DNA from: Chromobacterium subtsugae
GTDB lineage: Bacteria > Pseudomonadota > Gammaproteobacteria > Burkholderiales > Chromobacteriaceae
Length of the DNA stretch: 64,000 nt
Reading direction: 5' to 3'
NCBI RefSeq assembly: GCF_001676875.1
Contig: NZ_JYKA01000002.1
Location: 1-64,000, forward strand
The position numbers and the translations under genes are program-made. The notes under the pieces were generated by a model. That model saw nothing but the letters and a program-made list of their open reading frames with translations, was not told the origin of the DNA and did no database searches. Below are positions 9,953 through 18,771 of this stretch, in pieces. Position 1 is the first letter of the stretch; every line of letters begins with the position of its first letter.

Positions 9953-9982
9953 AAAAATCAAGAGGCACCGCAGTGCCTCTTG
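9953..9982 (-). terminator. Intrinsic terminator between the two pilin genes
   Basis: On the reverse strand a perfect 10-bp stem CAAGAGGCAC/GTGCCTCTTG with loop TGCG is followed by ATTTTT. It lies 23 bases after the first pilin stop and 39 bases before the second pilin start. It should make the first pilin the most abundant transcript, with only read-through reaching the second pilin and the transferases. Confidence 0.88.
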
Positions 9983-10005
9983 CTCCGCGACTGTCGCCGC
10001 CACGC

Positions 10006-10482
10006 TTACTGGCGGCAGGTGCTGGGCACCCAGTTGGCCGACAGTTGGTTGGCGGCTGCGATGGCGGTGGTGCCGCCGCCGGTGCCGGTATAGGTGCAGA
10101 CCCAGGAAACCGAGCCGGAAGTAACAGTAGGCACCAGATCCAGCAGGGCACCGCTGGACACCGTGCTGTTGTAGGCGACCTGGATCACGCCGCTGGCCAG
10201 CACCGACAGGCTGCCAACCGAACTGCCGGTGATGGTTGTGGCAAGCCCATAGCTAGTGTTATACGGTGCGGTGCCTGACGCGACAAAAGCATTGTTGGAT
10301 GCGTAGTACTCGGTGACCGCGGTTTTGGCCGAATCCGCCAGCGCCAGGCCTTCCGTCACCCGCGCCCGCTTGGTGTAGTCCTGATAAGCCGGGATGGCGA
10401 TGGCCGCCAGGATGCCGACGATGGCCACCACGATCATCAACTCGATCAGGGTGAAACCCTGCTGGATCTGCTGTCTCTTCAT
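10006..10482 (-). CDS. Type IV pilin (prepilin), first tandem copy
   Basis: The 158-residue prepilin has leader MKRQQIQQG followed by [20 protein letters not shown], with Glu5 of the mature pilin present. The globular domain ends with WVCTYTG and STCRQ, giving the D-region disulfide. It is the promoter-proximal gene of the four-gene locus and has its own terminator, so it is probably the major subunit, with the second copy as variant or minor pilin (inference). Type IV pili serve twitching, adhesion and DNA uptake. Confidence 0.94.
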   Translation of the reverse strand: MKRQQIQQGFTLIELMIVVAIVGILAAIAIPAYQDYTKRARVTEGLALADSAKTAVTEYYASNNAFVASGTAPYNTSYGLATTITGSSVGSLSVLASGVIQVAYNSTVSSGALLDLVPTVTSGSVSWVCTYTGTGGGTTAIAAANQLSANWVPSTCRQ

Positions 10483-10750
10483 GATTGAACTCCCGGATTG
10501 CCAAGCTTCGCCAAATGGAATGGCGGCGGCCGCGGCCGCCAGCCTCGTCTGCGGGTTTCCGGGCGCGTGCCGCCCGACGCATGTCCGCCTTATCCAGCAG
10601 AAAGCATGCCAGGCCTTCGCGGACCCGCCCTGGCGCGCCCCTGCGCGGCCCTGGCTGTCGCCGCTGGGCAGAAACTGACGTTTTTCGTCACATCGGAACC
10701 GCGGCGCGGACTATGCTAGCATCCGCCATCCCCCTACCGGAGCCCATCGC
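10483..10750. other. Divergent intergenic region, pilin / bioA
   Basis: The pilin and bioA promoters must lie here. The short palindrome GGCGGCCGCGGCCGCC occurs near 10524-10540. No sigma-54 (TGGCAC-N5-TTGC) match is visible on the pilin strand, and no good sigma-70 box was found. Confidence 0.3.
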
Positions 10751-12100
10751 ATGAGCAACCAAGCCTGGCTGGAGCGCAGCTTCGCCGCCGTCTGGCATCC
10801 CTGCACCCAGATGAAGCGCCATGAAAGCCTGCCCATCGTCCCCATCGCCAGCGCCGACGGCGTCTGGCTGACCGACTTCGACGGCAAACGCTATCTGGAC
10901 GGCGTCAGCTCCTGGTGGGTCAACCTGTTCGGCCATGGCGAGCCGCGCATCAAGCAGGCGATCAAGCGCCAGCTGGACAGCCTGGAGCACGTGATGCTGG
11001 CCGGCTTCACCCACCAGCCGGTGGTGGAGCTGTCGGAACGCCTGGCGGCGCTGTCCGGCCTCGGCCGCGCCTTCTATGGCTCCGACGGCGCCAGCGCCAC
11101 CGAAATCGCGCTGAAGATGAGCTTCCACTACTGGAAAAACCGCGGCCAGCCCGGCAAGACCCGCTTCGTCAGCCTGGAGAACAGCTACCACGGCGAAACC
11201 GTCGGCGCGCTGGCCGTCACCGATGTGCCGCTGTTCTCGTCCACCTACGCCGACCTGCTCAAGCCTGGCCTGCGGGCGCCCAGTCCGGACGCCCGCCAGG
11301 CCGCGCCCGGGGAAACCGCCGCCGACCCGGCCCGCCGCGCCGCCGTGGCGCTGGAAAACCTGCTGGCCAAGCGCGCCGGCGAGATCGCCGCGGTGATCGT
11401 CGAGCCGCTGGTGCAGGGCGCGGCCGGCATGGCGATGCACGATCCGGCCTATCTGGCCGAACTGCGCCGGCTGTGCGACCGCCACCAGGTGCATCTGATC
11501 GCCGACGAGATCGCGGTGGGCTTCGGCCGCACCGGCACCTTCTTCGCCTATCAGCAGGCCGGCATCCTGCCGGACTTCCTGTGCCTGTCCAAGGGCATCA
11601 CCGGCGGCTTCCTGCCCCTGTCCTGCGTGCTGACCCGCGACGAAATCTACCAGGCCTTCTACCACGACGATGTGGCGCGCGGCTTCCTGCATTCGCACAG
11701 CTACACCGGCAACGCGCTGGCATGCAGCGCCGCGCTGGCGGTGCTGGACATCTTCGAGGCCGACGACGTGCTGGCCGCCAACCGGGAGAAGGCCGCCGAA
11801 TTCACCCGCCGCATGCGGCCGCTGTCCTCCCGCCCCGACATCCGCCACTTCCGCCACACCGGCATGATCTGGGCCTTCGACGTGGCCACCGAGCGCGCCG
11901 ACTTTGCATTGGCCTTTTTTTCGGCCATGCTGAAACGCGGATGTCTGTTGCGGCCGATAGGCAAGACCGTCTACTTCATGCCGCCCTATACCCTGAACAA
12001 CGAAGAAATGGATTGGCTGGTCGAGTCGAGCTGCTCAGCGCTGGACGAAGTCCTGGCCGGCGGCTCGCAGACGGCAGGCGCGGAAACGCCGCTGCCCTGA
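10751..12100 (+). CDS. bioA: Adenosylmethionine-8-amino-7-oxononanoate aminotransferase BioA
   Basis: BioA is a PLP enzyme of biotin synthesis that transfers the amino group of SAM to KAPA to make DAPA. The 449-residue protein is a class III aminotransferase with the BioA-specific start WHPCTQM and DGVSSWWVNLFGH. It has the PLP-contact block FYGSDGASATEIALKM, the aspartate in LIADEIAVGFGRTG, and the Schiff-base lysine in LSKGITGGFLPLS near residue 281. The rest of the biotin pathway is not in the window. Confidence 0.95.
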   Translation: MSNQAWLERSFAAVWHPCTQMKRHESLPIVPIASADGVWLTDFDGKRYLDGVSSWWVNLFGHGEPRIKQAIKRQLDSLEHVMLAGFTHQPVVELSERLAALSGLGRAFYGSDGASATEIALKMSFHYWKNRGQPGKTRFVSLENSYHGETVGALAVTDVPLFSSTYADLLKPGLRAPSPDARQAAPGETAADPARRAAVALENLLAKRAGEIAAVIVEPLVQGAAGMAMHDPAYLAELRRLCDRHQVHLIADEIAVGFGRTGTFFAYQQAGILPDFLCLSKGITGGFLPLSCVLTRDEIYQAFYHDDVARGFLHSHSYTGNALACSAALAVLDIFEADDVLAANREKAAEFTRRMRPLSSRPDIRHFRHTGMIWAFDVATERADFALAFFSAMLKRGCLLRPIGKTVYFMPPYTLNNEEMDWLVESSCSALDEVLAGGSQTAGAETPLP

Positions 12101-12152
12101 AGCGCGGCGCGCCGGGCGCCGTCCCGCGACACAGCCTCGGAGCCCTGTCCGG

Positions 12153-13682
12153 ATGCCGCCACTCGCCTTGCCGAAGAAGGATATGGACCCGCAACTCGTC
12201 GACACCCAGCCAGCCAGCGTCGCGGCCTGGCTGGAACGCCTTCCCTACACCGACCTGCCGGAATGCGGCCGGCTGCTCAGCCAGGCGCTGTACCAGCTGG
12301 CGCGCACGCCGCTGGAGCCGACGCAGCGCTTCAAGCTGCTGCTGCTCTATCTGAAGGCGCTGGATCGCTATTACCCGCTGCTGGAAGCCGAATCGCAGCA
12401 CAACGATATCCTGTCCTCGCCCAAGACCCGGCTGCTGGCGGTGCTCAGCGTCAAACTGTTCGCCAATCTGTACATCGCCTTCAAACAGACCTTGAACGAA
12501 AAGCTGGGCCGCCACGCGCTGCTGGAGCGAGAGCAGCCCAAGATCGAACTGCTGCTGTACACCATGATGGCCGCCCGCCAGTACCTGAACGTCAGCCAGC
12601 AGAATTACTGCCCGCTGCCGGCGGGCTTCTGGCTGGACTGCCACCAGCTCTACGCGCTGGCGCGGGAGCGCGGCTGGCAGGACAAGGCGCTGTCCGGCGA
12701 CGACTCGCTGGCCGTCATCTACCGCCAGATCCTGCTGCTGGGCCTGACCTCCACCAACCGCCTGTCGGTTGTCGACATGCACCTGGCGCGCCAGCTGATC
12801 TACGACCTGGCGCGCCAAGTATCGCTGCTGCCGGTGGCGGGCTTGAACGACAACCGCCACGGCTATCTGCTGGACCCGCTGGAAGACAATCCGCCGCGCC
12901 ACCTGCTGATCACCCCCGGCTCGCTGCACGGCCATTGCAGCATGCTGGAGTTGAGCGGCGCGGTGGACACCATGCGCCGCAGCCTGGAACAGCTGCAGAG
13001 CGCCAGCGGCAACGCCGCCGCGCAGCTGGGCGATGTCGTGCAGCTGCTGAGCGGCCTGGTGGAAGAATGGCAGCATCCGCGCCGCCGCAAGCACGGCCGG
13101 GAAGACAGCCAGGCAGTGGTCGAGGTCGTCTCCACCCTCTCCTCGATCTGGCACCTGGCCAACCACGGCAGCTGGCAGCTGGCCGGCGCCGGCTCGGAAG
13201 AGGAGAACGCCCGCCTGCGCAGCCCGCCGTCCTCCTGCCTGCTGACCCTGGTCAACCGCAGCGAATCCGGCTATCTGCTGCGCGGCCTGCCGCGCGAACA
13301 GACGCTGCGCGCCGGCGAAGCGCTGCTGCTGCATCCGCCCGACCAGCCGGAAGCGGCGCAGCTGTGCGCGGTGCGCTGGGTGCTGATGCAACCCACCGGC
13401 AAGGAAGTGGAATGCGGCGTGGAAATCCTCGGCGGCCTGCCGCAGCCGGTGCTGGCGATGCCCAGCATCACCCATAGCGGCGACAGCTTCCTGCGCGGCC
13501 TGCGGCTGCCGGCCGCCGCCGGCCGCCCCGACCTGCTGTTGCTGCCCGGACGCCAGTTCAGCCAGCTGCGCGAATTCCGCCTGCGCGACGACGCCGGGGA
13601 AAAACTGATACGCGCCGCCAAACTGCTGCAGCAATCCCCTCACTTTCAACTGATCGAATACCGGCCCAGCGAGTACTTTTGA
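12153..13682 (+). CDS. Conserved protein of unknown function with PilZ-like C-terminal region
   Basis: This is a 509-residue soluble protein. The N-terminal 300 residues are helical and leucine/glutamine-rich, with no signal peptide or membrane segment. The C-terminal part contains LVNRSESGYLLRG followed about 45 residues later by WVLMQPTGKEVECGVEILGG, a layout like the (D/N)xSxxG strand and following strands of PilZ domains, the c-di-GMP receptors. The RxxxR motif is not clear, so c-di-GMP binding is only a suggestion. GGAG ten bases before the ATG supports this start. An internal ATG at 12183 is an alternative. A diguanylate cyclase lies 24 kb away in this window. Confidence 0.6.
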   Translation: MPPLALPKKDMDPQLVDTQPASVAAWLERLPYTDLPECGRLLSQALYQLARTPLEPTQRFKLLLLYLKALDRYYPLLEAESQHNDILSSPKTRLLAVLSVKLFANLYIAFKQTLNEKLGRHALLEREQPKIELLLYTMMAARQYLNVSQQNYCPLPAGFWLDCHQLYALARERGWQDKALSGDDSLAVIYRQILLLGLTSTNRLSVVDMHLARQLIYDLARQVSLLPVAGLNDNRHGYLLDPLEDNPPRHLLITPGSLHGHCSMLELSGAVDTMRRSLEQLQSASGNAAAQLGDVVQLLSGLVEEWQHPRRRKHGREDSQAVVEVVSTLSSIWHLANHGSWQLAGAGSEEENARLRSPPSSCLLTLVNRSESGYLLRGLPREQTLRAGEALLLHPPDQPEAAQLCAVRWVLMQPTGKEVECGVEILGGLPQPVLAMPSITHSGDSFLRGLRLPAAAGRPDLLLLPGRQFSQLREFRLRDDAGEKLIRAAKLLQQSPHFQLIEYRPSEYF

Positions 13683-13701
13683 CCTGGCTCAAGCCCGGCG
13701 C

Positions 13702-13730
13702 TTTTTCGGGTACACTGACCTCTCTATAAT
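13702..13730 (+). promoter_or_regulatory. Probable proB promoter
   Basis: A perfect TATAAT at 13725-13730 lies 28 bases before the proB start codon. The -35 position holds only TTTTTC at 17-base spacing. Confidence 0.45.
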
Positions 13731-13757
13731 CATTTGCTTTCATAGCGAGGTCTGTTG

Positions 13758-14876
13758 ATGGATTCGGTGATACACGCATCCGACCGCATCGTGGTCAAGG
13801 TCGGTTCCAGTCTGGTAACCAACGACGGCAAGGGCCTAGACCTTGCCGCCCTGGCGCGCTGGGCCGCCGAAATCGCCGAACTCAAGCGCCGCGGCAAGCA
13901 GGTGGTGCTGGTTTCCAGCGGCGCCATCGCCGAAGGCTGCCAGCGCCTGGGCTGGACCGTGCGCCCCAAGGGCGTGCACGAATTGCAGGCCGCCGCCGCC
14001 GTCGGCCAGATGGGCCTGTGCCAGGCCTATGAAAGCGCCTTCCGCGCTTTCGGCCTGCAGACCGCGCAGATCCTGCTCACCCACGAAGACCTGGCCGACC
14101 GCACCCGCTATCTGAACGCCCGCTCCACGCTGGTGAGCCTGCTCAATCTCAACGTGGTGCCCATCATCAACGAGAACGACACCGTGGTCACCAGCGAGAT
14201 CCGCTTCGGCGACAACGACACGCTGGGCGCGCTGGTCACCAACCTGATCGAAGCGGACGCGCTGGTGATCCTCACCGACCAGCAAGGCCTCTATAGCGCC
14301 GACCCGCGCAAGCATCCGGACGCCGAATTCATCCGCCTGGCCGAAGCCGGCGATCCCAGGCTGGAAGAGATGGCCGGCGGCGCCGGCTCCAGCGTCGGCA
14401 CCGGCGGCATGATCACCAAGATTCTGGCCGCCAAGCGCGCCGCGCGCAGCGGCGCCGCCACCGTGATCGCCTGCGGCCGCGAGGCCCAGGTGCTGTCGCG
14501 GCTGGCCGACGGCGAAGCCATCGGCACCCAGCTGGTGGCCGCCACCAGCCGCATGGCGGCGCGCAAGCAATGGCTGGCCGACCACCTGAAGCTGTCCGGC
14601 CGCCTGCTGCTGGACGACGGCGCGGCGCTGGCCATCCGCGAGCGCGGCACCAGCCTGCTGCCGGTGGGCGTCAGCGCGGTGGAGGGCGACTTCCTGCGCG
14701 GCGAGGCGGTGGCCTGCGTCGACGCCGCCGGCAACGAGGTGGCGCGCGGCCTGGTCAACTACAGTTCCGACGAGGCGCGCCAGATCATGCGCAAGAGCAC
14801 CCGCGAGATCGAGGGCGCGCTGGGCTATATCGTCGAACCCGAGCTGATCCACCGCGACAATATGGTGGCGCTGTAA
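13758..14876 (+). CDS. proB: Glutamate 5-kinase ProB
   Basis: ProB phosphorylates L-glutamate to glutamyl 5-phosphate, the first step of proline synthesis. The 372-residue protein has the amino-acid-kinase domain ([51 protein letters not shown]) and a C-terminal PUA domain (residues about 280-370). A TTG one codon upstream is in frame, but the ATG at 13758 with GAGG before it is preferred. proA is not adjacent; a terminator follows. Confidence 0.96.
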   Translation: MDSVIHASDRIVVKVGSSLVTNDGKGLDLAALARWAAEIAELKRRGKQVVLVSSGAIAEGCQRLGWTVRPKGVHELQAAAAVGQMGLCQAYESAFRAFGLQTAQILLTHEDLADRTRYLNARSTLVSLLNLNVVPIINENDTVVTSEIRFGDNDTLGALVTNLIEADALVILTDQQGLYSADPRKHPDAEFIRLAEAGDPRLEEMAGGAGSSVGTGGMITKILAAKRAARSGAATVIACGREAQVLSRLADGEAIGTQLVAATSRMAARKQWLADHLKLSGRLLLDDGAALAIRERGTSLLPVGVSAVEGDFLRGEAVACVDAAGNEVARGLVNYSSDEARQIMRKSTREIEGALGYIVEPELIHRDNMVAL

Positions 14877-14907
14877 GCGCCGTCCCGGCTCCACACGCGT
14901 TTTCCCG

Positions 14908-14940
14908 CCCCGGCCAGTGTCTGGCCGGGGTTTCATTTTT
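14908..14940 (+). terminator. Intrinsic terminator after proB
   Basis: A perfect 10-bp stem CCCCGGCCAG/CTGGCCGGGG with a 3-base loop is followed by TTTCATTTTT. Confidence 0.9.
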
Positions 14941-14963
14941 ATCTGACACAAGGATGACAAGGT

Positions 14964-16037
14964 ATGAACAAGCTGGCTCTCGCGGCGCTGATGACACTAG
15001 CCTGGGGCTCGGCATCCGCCGCGGATGTGCTGCATGTCTACAACTGGAACAACGCGCTGTCGCCTGACACCGCCAAGCGCTTCGAGCAAGCGTGCCGCTG
15101 CCAGTTGGTGCAGGACTACTACGGCGACAACGAGGAAATGCTGGCCAAGCTGGCCGCCGGCGCCAAGGGCTACGACATGGTGTTCCCCACCGCCTTCGCG
15201 GTGAACGCGCTGCTGAAGCAGGGCAAGCTGCAGGCGCTGGATAGAGCCAAGCTGCCCAATTGGAAGAACCTGAACCCCGGCTACCTGCGGCTCAACCAGC
15301 CCTTCGACCCCGGCAACCGCTATGCCGCGCCGACCGTGGTGTCGCTGACGCTGCTGGGCTACAACGCCAGCCAACTGAAAAAAGCCGGCCTAGCCGACAA
15401 GGCCAATAGCTGGGCGCTGGTCTTCGACCCGGCGCTGCTGGCCAAGATCAAGGGCAAGGTGACGGTGCTGGACAGCCAGCGCGAACTGATGGCCGCCGCG
15501 CTGATGTACCTGGGCCGCGACGCCAACTCCGTCAACCCCGCCGACTGGAAGGCCGCCGCCGACGTCATCCGCAAGGCCAAGCCCTACTGGGCGGCGTTCA
15601 ACAACCAGAGCTACATCAAGGAGCTGACCGTCGGCAACATCTGGGTGGCGCTGGGCTATTCCAACGACCTCTACCAGGCGCAACAGGATGTGAAAGCCGC
15701 CAAGCGCCCGTTCGAGCTGGCCTACCAGCCGCAGAAGGAAGGCAATGTGCTGGCGATAGACAATATGACCATCCTGAAGGACGCGCCGCGCCCGGACCTG
15801 GCCTACCAGTTCATCAACTTCATGCTGGACGGCAAGAACGCCGCGGAGATCTCCAACCAGATCGGCGCCACCAATCCGGTGAAGGCGGCCGAAGCTTTCT
15901 TCAAGCCGCAGATCAAGGCCAATCCGGTGATCATGCTGGACCCGGCCAAGGGCAGGTACGTGGCCTTGAAGGATCTGGACGCGAAATCGCGCCGCGAGCT
16001 GAACCGCTTGTGGACGCAGGTGAAGATCGGGCGCTAG
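14964..16037 (+). CDS. Polyamine-type ABC transporter periplasmic binding protein (PotF/PotD family)
   Basis: The 357-residue exported protein has a signal peptide (MNKLALAALMTLAWGSASA, cut before ADVLHVYNW). The mature start VLHVYNWNNALSPDTAKRFE and the block GDNEEMLAKLAAGAKGYDMVFPT are typical of PotD/PotF. It should bind putrescine, spermidine or a related amine and pass it to an ABC permease. The ATPase and permease genes are not nearby, so it is a stand-alone binding-protein gene here. Substrate cannot be told from the sequence. Confidence 0.88.
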   Translation: MNKLALAALMTLAWGSASAADVLHVYNWNNALSPDTAKRFEQACRCQLVQDYYGDNEEMLAKLAAGAKGYDMVFPTAFAVNALLKQGKLQALDRAKLPNWKNLNPGYLRLNQPFDPGNRYAAPTVVSLTLLGYNASQLKKAGLADKANSWALVFDPALLAKIKGKVTVLDSQRELMAAALMYLGRDANSVNPADWKAAADVIRKAKPYWAAFNNQSYIKELTVGNIWVALGYSNDLYQAQQDVKAAKRPFELAYQPQKEGNVLAIDNMTILKDAPRPDLAYQFINFMLDGKNAAEISNQIGATNPVKAAEAFFKPQIKANPVIMLDPAKGRYVALKDLDAKSRRELNRLWTQVKIGR

Positions 16038-16292
16038 GAAGCGCTTAAGCGAGCTTGCGCTGCCTGCTGGGCCTGACAGGCGGATCGGCAGCCGCTCCTC
16101 CCCTTTGGCCCGTGCCGACAAAACCGCCTTGGACCAGTGGGTTTAAGCCGCCGTTTTTTCGATCGGCGGCTTCCTGGCGCAAGGTTGTATTGTCGGGGTT
16201 TCTCGGGCCGCAGGGGCGGCCTGGGGGTGCCGGGGGGCTGGCCGCGCAGCCCCCCCGGCCCGTCCGGCTGGCGGAACCGCCATGAAAAGTCG
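16038..16292. other. Intergenic region with two strong hairpins
   Basis: AAGCCGCCG / CGGCGGCTT (16145-16172) forms a perfect 9-bp stem with a T-rich 10-base loop but no following T-tract. A second, very GC-rich hairpin with arms CCGGGGGGCTG and CAGCCCCCCCGG lies near 16230-16260. They may end the convergent transcripts. No gene is visible. Confidence 0.4.
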
Positions 16293-16865
16293 TCAGGCCG
16301 ACTCCACCACCCTCACCCGCGGCCAGCGCTCGGCATAGCGCTTCTGCGCCAGCCGCTGCCGATAGATCTCCACGCTGGCCCGCGCCGGGTTGCGGCGCAC
16401 CCGCATGGCGAACAGGTCGTCCAGGCCATAAGGCGCGATCAGGCGCAGGCTGTCGTCGGCGTTCAGCGCCACGCCCACCGCGGTGGCGTATTCTGGCCAC
16501 GTCGCCACCGCATCCTCCAGCGAAGACAGCGGCTCAACCGCGTAGCCGAAATAATCGGCGAACCACAGATGGACGGCGGCCTGGTTGGTCACTTCCCAGG
16601 GCAGGCCGGGATGGGAGGCTTGCAGACGGGCTTGCAGCGCGGCGTCGCGCCCGGGGGAAAGGTCGCTGGCGTCGAAATGCGCCAGGTCGATGTCGGACAG
16701 GGCCGACGGCTGGGACGCGAAGCCATGCAGCGCATCCCACACCAGGCTGCGCAGCGCGCCGGCGCCTATGCACCAGTCGGCGAGATGCAGCGCCCGCGCC
16801 GCGCGCAAAGCCTCCATCAGCCAGGGGCTGGCGCGAACCAGCCCCCGCAGCCGCTCTTCCAGCAT
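16293..16865 (-). CDS. Nucleotidyltransferase family protein (DUF925 type)
   Basis: The 190-residue protein has the nucleotidyltransferase-fold signature GAGALRSLVWDALHG followed by SALSDIDLAHFD, where the paired aspartates of SDIDL would bind metal. The later LIAPYGLDDLFAMRVRRNP is typical of the DUF925 branch. Substrate is unknown. It is followed by ruvB-proximal genes but has no evident functional link to them. Confidence 0.8.
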   Translation of the reverse strand: MLEERLRGLVRASPWLMEALRAARALHLADWCIGAGALRSLVWDALHGFASQPSALSDIDLAHFDASDLSPGRDAALQARLQASHPGLPWEVTNQAAVHLWFADYFGYAVEPLSSLEDAVATWPEYATAVGVALNADDSLRLIAPYGLDDLFAMRVRRNPARASVEIYRQRLAQKRYAERWPRVRVVESA

Positions 16866-16872
16866 GCCGGCA

Positions 16873-17292
16873 CTATTCCGGATGGCTGCGGCGTTCTTCC
16901 GCTTCCAGGCGGCGGAATTCCACCGCGCGCATGATCACATAGGCCAGCATCGCGCACAGGAAGAACAGCAGCACCACCCAGGCGATGGAGCGCAGCGTTT
17001 CGATGCCGGCGGTGTACAGCTCCAGCATCCAGCGCTCGCCGCCCAGTTGCAGCTGGCTGCTGCCCTTGCCCGGCAGCGGCGCCAGATAGCGCTCCAGCGA
17101 CCACGGCCGCACGCCGCCGGACACGCCGCTGACCACAATGGCGAAGAACACATACTTGCGCCAGGCGTCGGCCAGCTCCTGGCCCAGGGTGCGGCCGAGG
17201 ATCTTGGCCACGGCCGGGTCGAAGAAACGCGCGGCGGCGACGGCCGCGGCAACCACCACGATCAGGATGGTGGCGAACAACACGTAGAACAT
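16873..17292 (-). CDS. Small membrane protein of unknown function
   Basis: This 139-residue protein has an N-terminal transmembrane segment (residues 2-22), a middle region of about 70 residues, and a second transmembrane segment (about 100-122) followed by a charged tail (EFRRLEAEERRSHPE). It starts 84 bases after ruvB on the same strand and ends eight bases before the nucleotidyltransferase start, so it may be in one operon with them. No family is recognised. Confidence 0.7.
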   Translation of the reverse strand: MFYVLFATILIVVVAAAVAAARFFDPAVAKILGRTLGQELADAWRKYVFFAIVVSGVSGGVRPWSLERYLAPLPGKGSSQLQLGGERWMLELYTAGIETLRSIAWVVLLFFLCAMLAYVIMRAVEFRRLEAEERRSHPE

Positions 17293-17376
17293 GATTTCTC
17301 GCTTACGGTGCAGATAATGGCATTGTACGCGATCCGCATGCCGCCCACCGGCGGCCGCGCTTGCGCGCGGGCAAAC

Positions 17377-18414
17377 TCAGGCGTCTTTCGCCGGCAGGCC
17401 GAAGTGCAGATACGCCTGGGAGGTGGCCATCCGTCCGCGCGGGGTGCGCTGCAGATAGCCCTGCTGGATCAGGAAGGGTTCGATCACATCCTCGATGGTG
17501 TCGGTGGATTCGCCTATCGCCGCGGCGACGTTGTCCAGGCCCACCGGGCCGCCGGAAAACTTCTCCAGGATGGCGGAGAGCAGCTTGCGGTCCATCACGT
17601 CCAGGCCGGCCGGATCGACGTCCAGCATCGCCAGCGCGGCGTCGGCCACCGCCATCGTCACCACGCCGTCCGATTTCACTTCGGCGTAGTCACGCACCCG
17701 GCGCAGCAGGCGGTTGGCGATCCGCGGCGTGCCGCGCGAGCGTTTGGCCACTTCGAAGGCGCCGTCATCGGACAGCTGTACGTTCAAGAGGCCGGCCGAG
17801 CGGCTGACGATGCGCGTCAGCTCATCGGCGGTGTAGAACTCCAGCCGGGCGACGATGCCGAAGCGGTCGCGCAGCGGATTGGTCAACATGCCGGCGCGGG
17901 TGGTGGCGCCCACCAGCGTGAACGGCGGCAGGTCCAGCTTCACCGACCGCGCCGCCGGACCTTCGCCTATCATGATGTCGATCTGGTAATCCTCCAGCGC
18001 CGGGTAGAGGATTTCCTCCACCACCGGGGACAGCCGGTGGATTTCATCGATGAACAGCACGTCGTGCGGCTCCAGATTGGTCAGCAGCGCCGCCAGGTCG
18101 CCGGCGCGCTCCAGCACCGGGCCGGAAGTCTGGCGCAGGTTGACGCCCATCTCACGCGCGACGATGTGGGCCAGCGTGGTCTTGCCTAGGCCCGGCGGGC
18201 CGAACAGCAGCACGTGGTCCAGCGCCTCGCCGCGGCGCTTGGCGGCTTCGATGAAGATCTCCAGCTGCTCGCGCGCCTTCTTCTGGCCGACATAGTCGTC
18301 CAGCTGCTTGGGCCGCAGCGCGCGCTCCAGCGCCTCTTCCTGCTCGGACGCGCGTTGCGCGGTGACGATGCGGCGCTCCGGCGCGGCGCCGAACAGCTTG
18401 TCGGTTTCTATCAT
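17377..18414 (-). CDS. ruvB: Holliday junction branch migration ATPase RuvB
   Basis: RuvB is the AAA+ motor that with RuvA drives branch migration of Holliday junctions. The 345-residue protein has Walker [12 protein letters not shown], Walker [10 protein letters not shown], sensor GATTRAGML, arginine finger region PLRDRFG, and a winged-helix end ([12 protein letters not shown]). The frame is open upstream, but the ATG at 18414 matches the family start (MIETDKLFG). ruvA and ruvC are about 6 kb away, so the ruv genes are split. Confidence 0.97.
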   Translation of the reverse strand: MIETDKLFGAAPERRIVTAQRASEQEEALERALRPKQLDDYVGQKKAREQLEIFIEAAKRRGEALDHVLLFGPPGLGKTTLAHIVAREMGVNLRQTSGPVLERAGDLAALLTNLEPHDVLFIDEIHRLSPVVEEILYPALEDYQIDIMIGEGPAARSVKLDLPPFTLVGATTRAGMLTNPLRDRFGIVARLEFYTADELTRIVSRSAGLLNVQLSDDGAFEVAKRSRGTPRIANRLLRRVRDYAEVKSDGVVTMAVADAALAMLDVDPAGLDVMDRKLLSAILEKFSGGPVGLDNVAAAIGESTDTIEDVIEPFLIQQGYLQRTPRGRMATSQAYLHFGLPAKDA

Positions 18415-18771
18415 CGGGGACTCTTGGGGGAAATCTTGCTGCCGACATTCTAACACCGCGCTATACTCGCCGCTGGCCGCGCTGTGCGGCCAACGTCTTC
18501 GGGGCGGGGTGCAATTCCCCACCGGCGGTATGGCGCGCAAGCGCCGAGCCCGCGAGCGCCTTCGCCGCACGGCGAGGGGTCAGCAGATCTGGTGAAATGC
18601 CAGAGCCGACGGTAATAGTCCGGATGAAAGAAGACGACGCCAGCTTTCCGTCCGCGCCCGCGGCGGGAAAACTGTGTCGTATCCGCGCGTTTATCGCGCC
18701 GGATAGCCGTACGCTATCCGCTTCACGCCCACGGGACGTGTTTCTCAATCCATTATTTGAGGACCGTTTCC
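18415..18771. other. Leader region between ruvB and ribB
   Basis: This gene-free stretch holds the FMN riboswitch (18494-18636), a possible plus-strand -10 TATACT at 18462-18467, and two downstream hairpins: GCGCG/CGCGC (18685-18699) and CGGATAGC/GCTATCCG (18700-18720). TATCCG at 18680-18685 can pair with CGGATA at 18700-18705 instead, so two exclusive folds are possible before the ribB ribosome-binding site. Confidence 0.6.
18494..18636 (+). promoter_or_regulatory. FMN riboswitch (RFN element) upstream of ribB
   Basis: The closing stem P1 is CGTCTTC (18494-18500) with GAAGACG (18630-18636). Conserved RFN blocks are visible in order: GGGGCGGGGTGCAATTCCCC, ACCGGCGGTA, CCCGCGAGCG, CAGATCTGGTGAAATGCCAG, AGCCGACGGT, then ATAGTCCGGATGAAAG. 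FMN binding is expected to lower ribB expression. Confidence 0.96.

Noticed and set aside
16174-16190. TGGCGC ... TTGTA as a second sigma-54 promoter
   Set aside because: The spacing is one base short and both core elements are imperfect; there is no plus-strand gene downstream.
16225-16265. Strong GC hairpin as a small RNA or riboswitch
   Set aside because: It has only a G/C-rich stem with no promoter, T-run or conserved motif. It is more likely part of a termination region.
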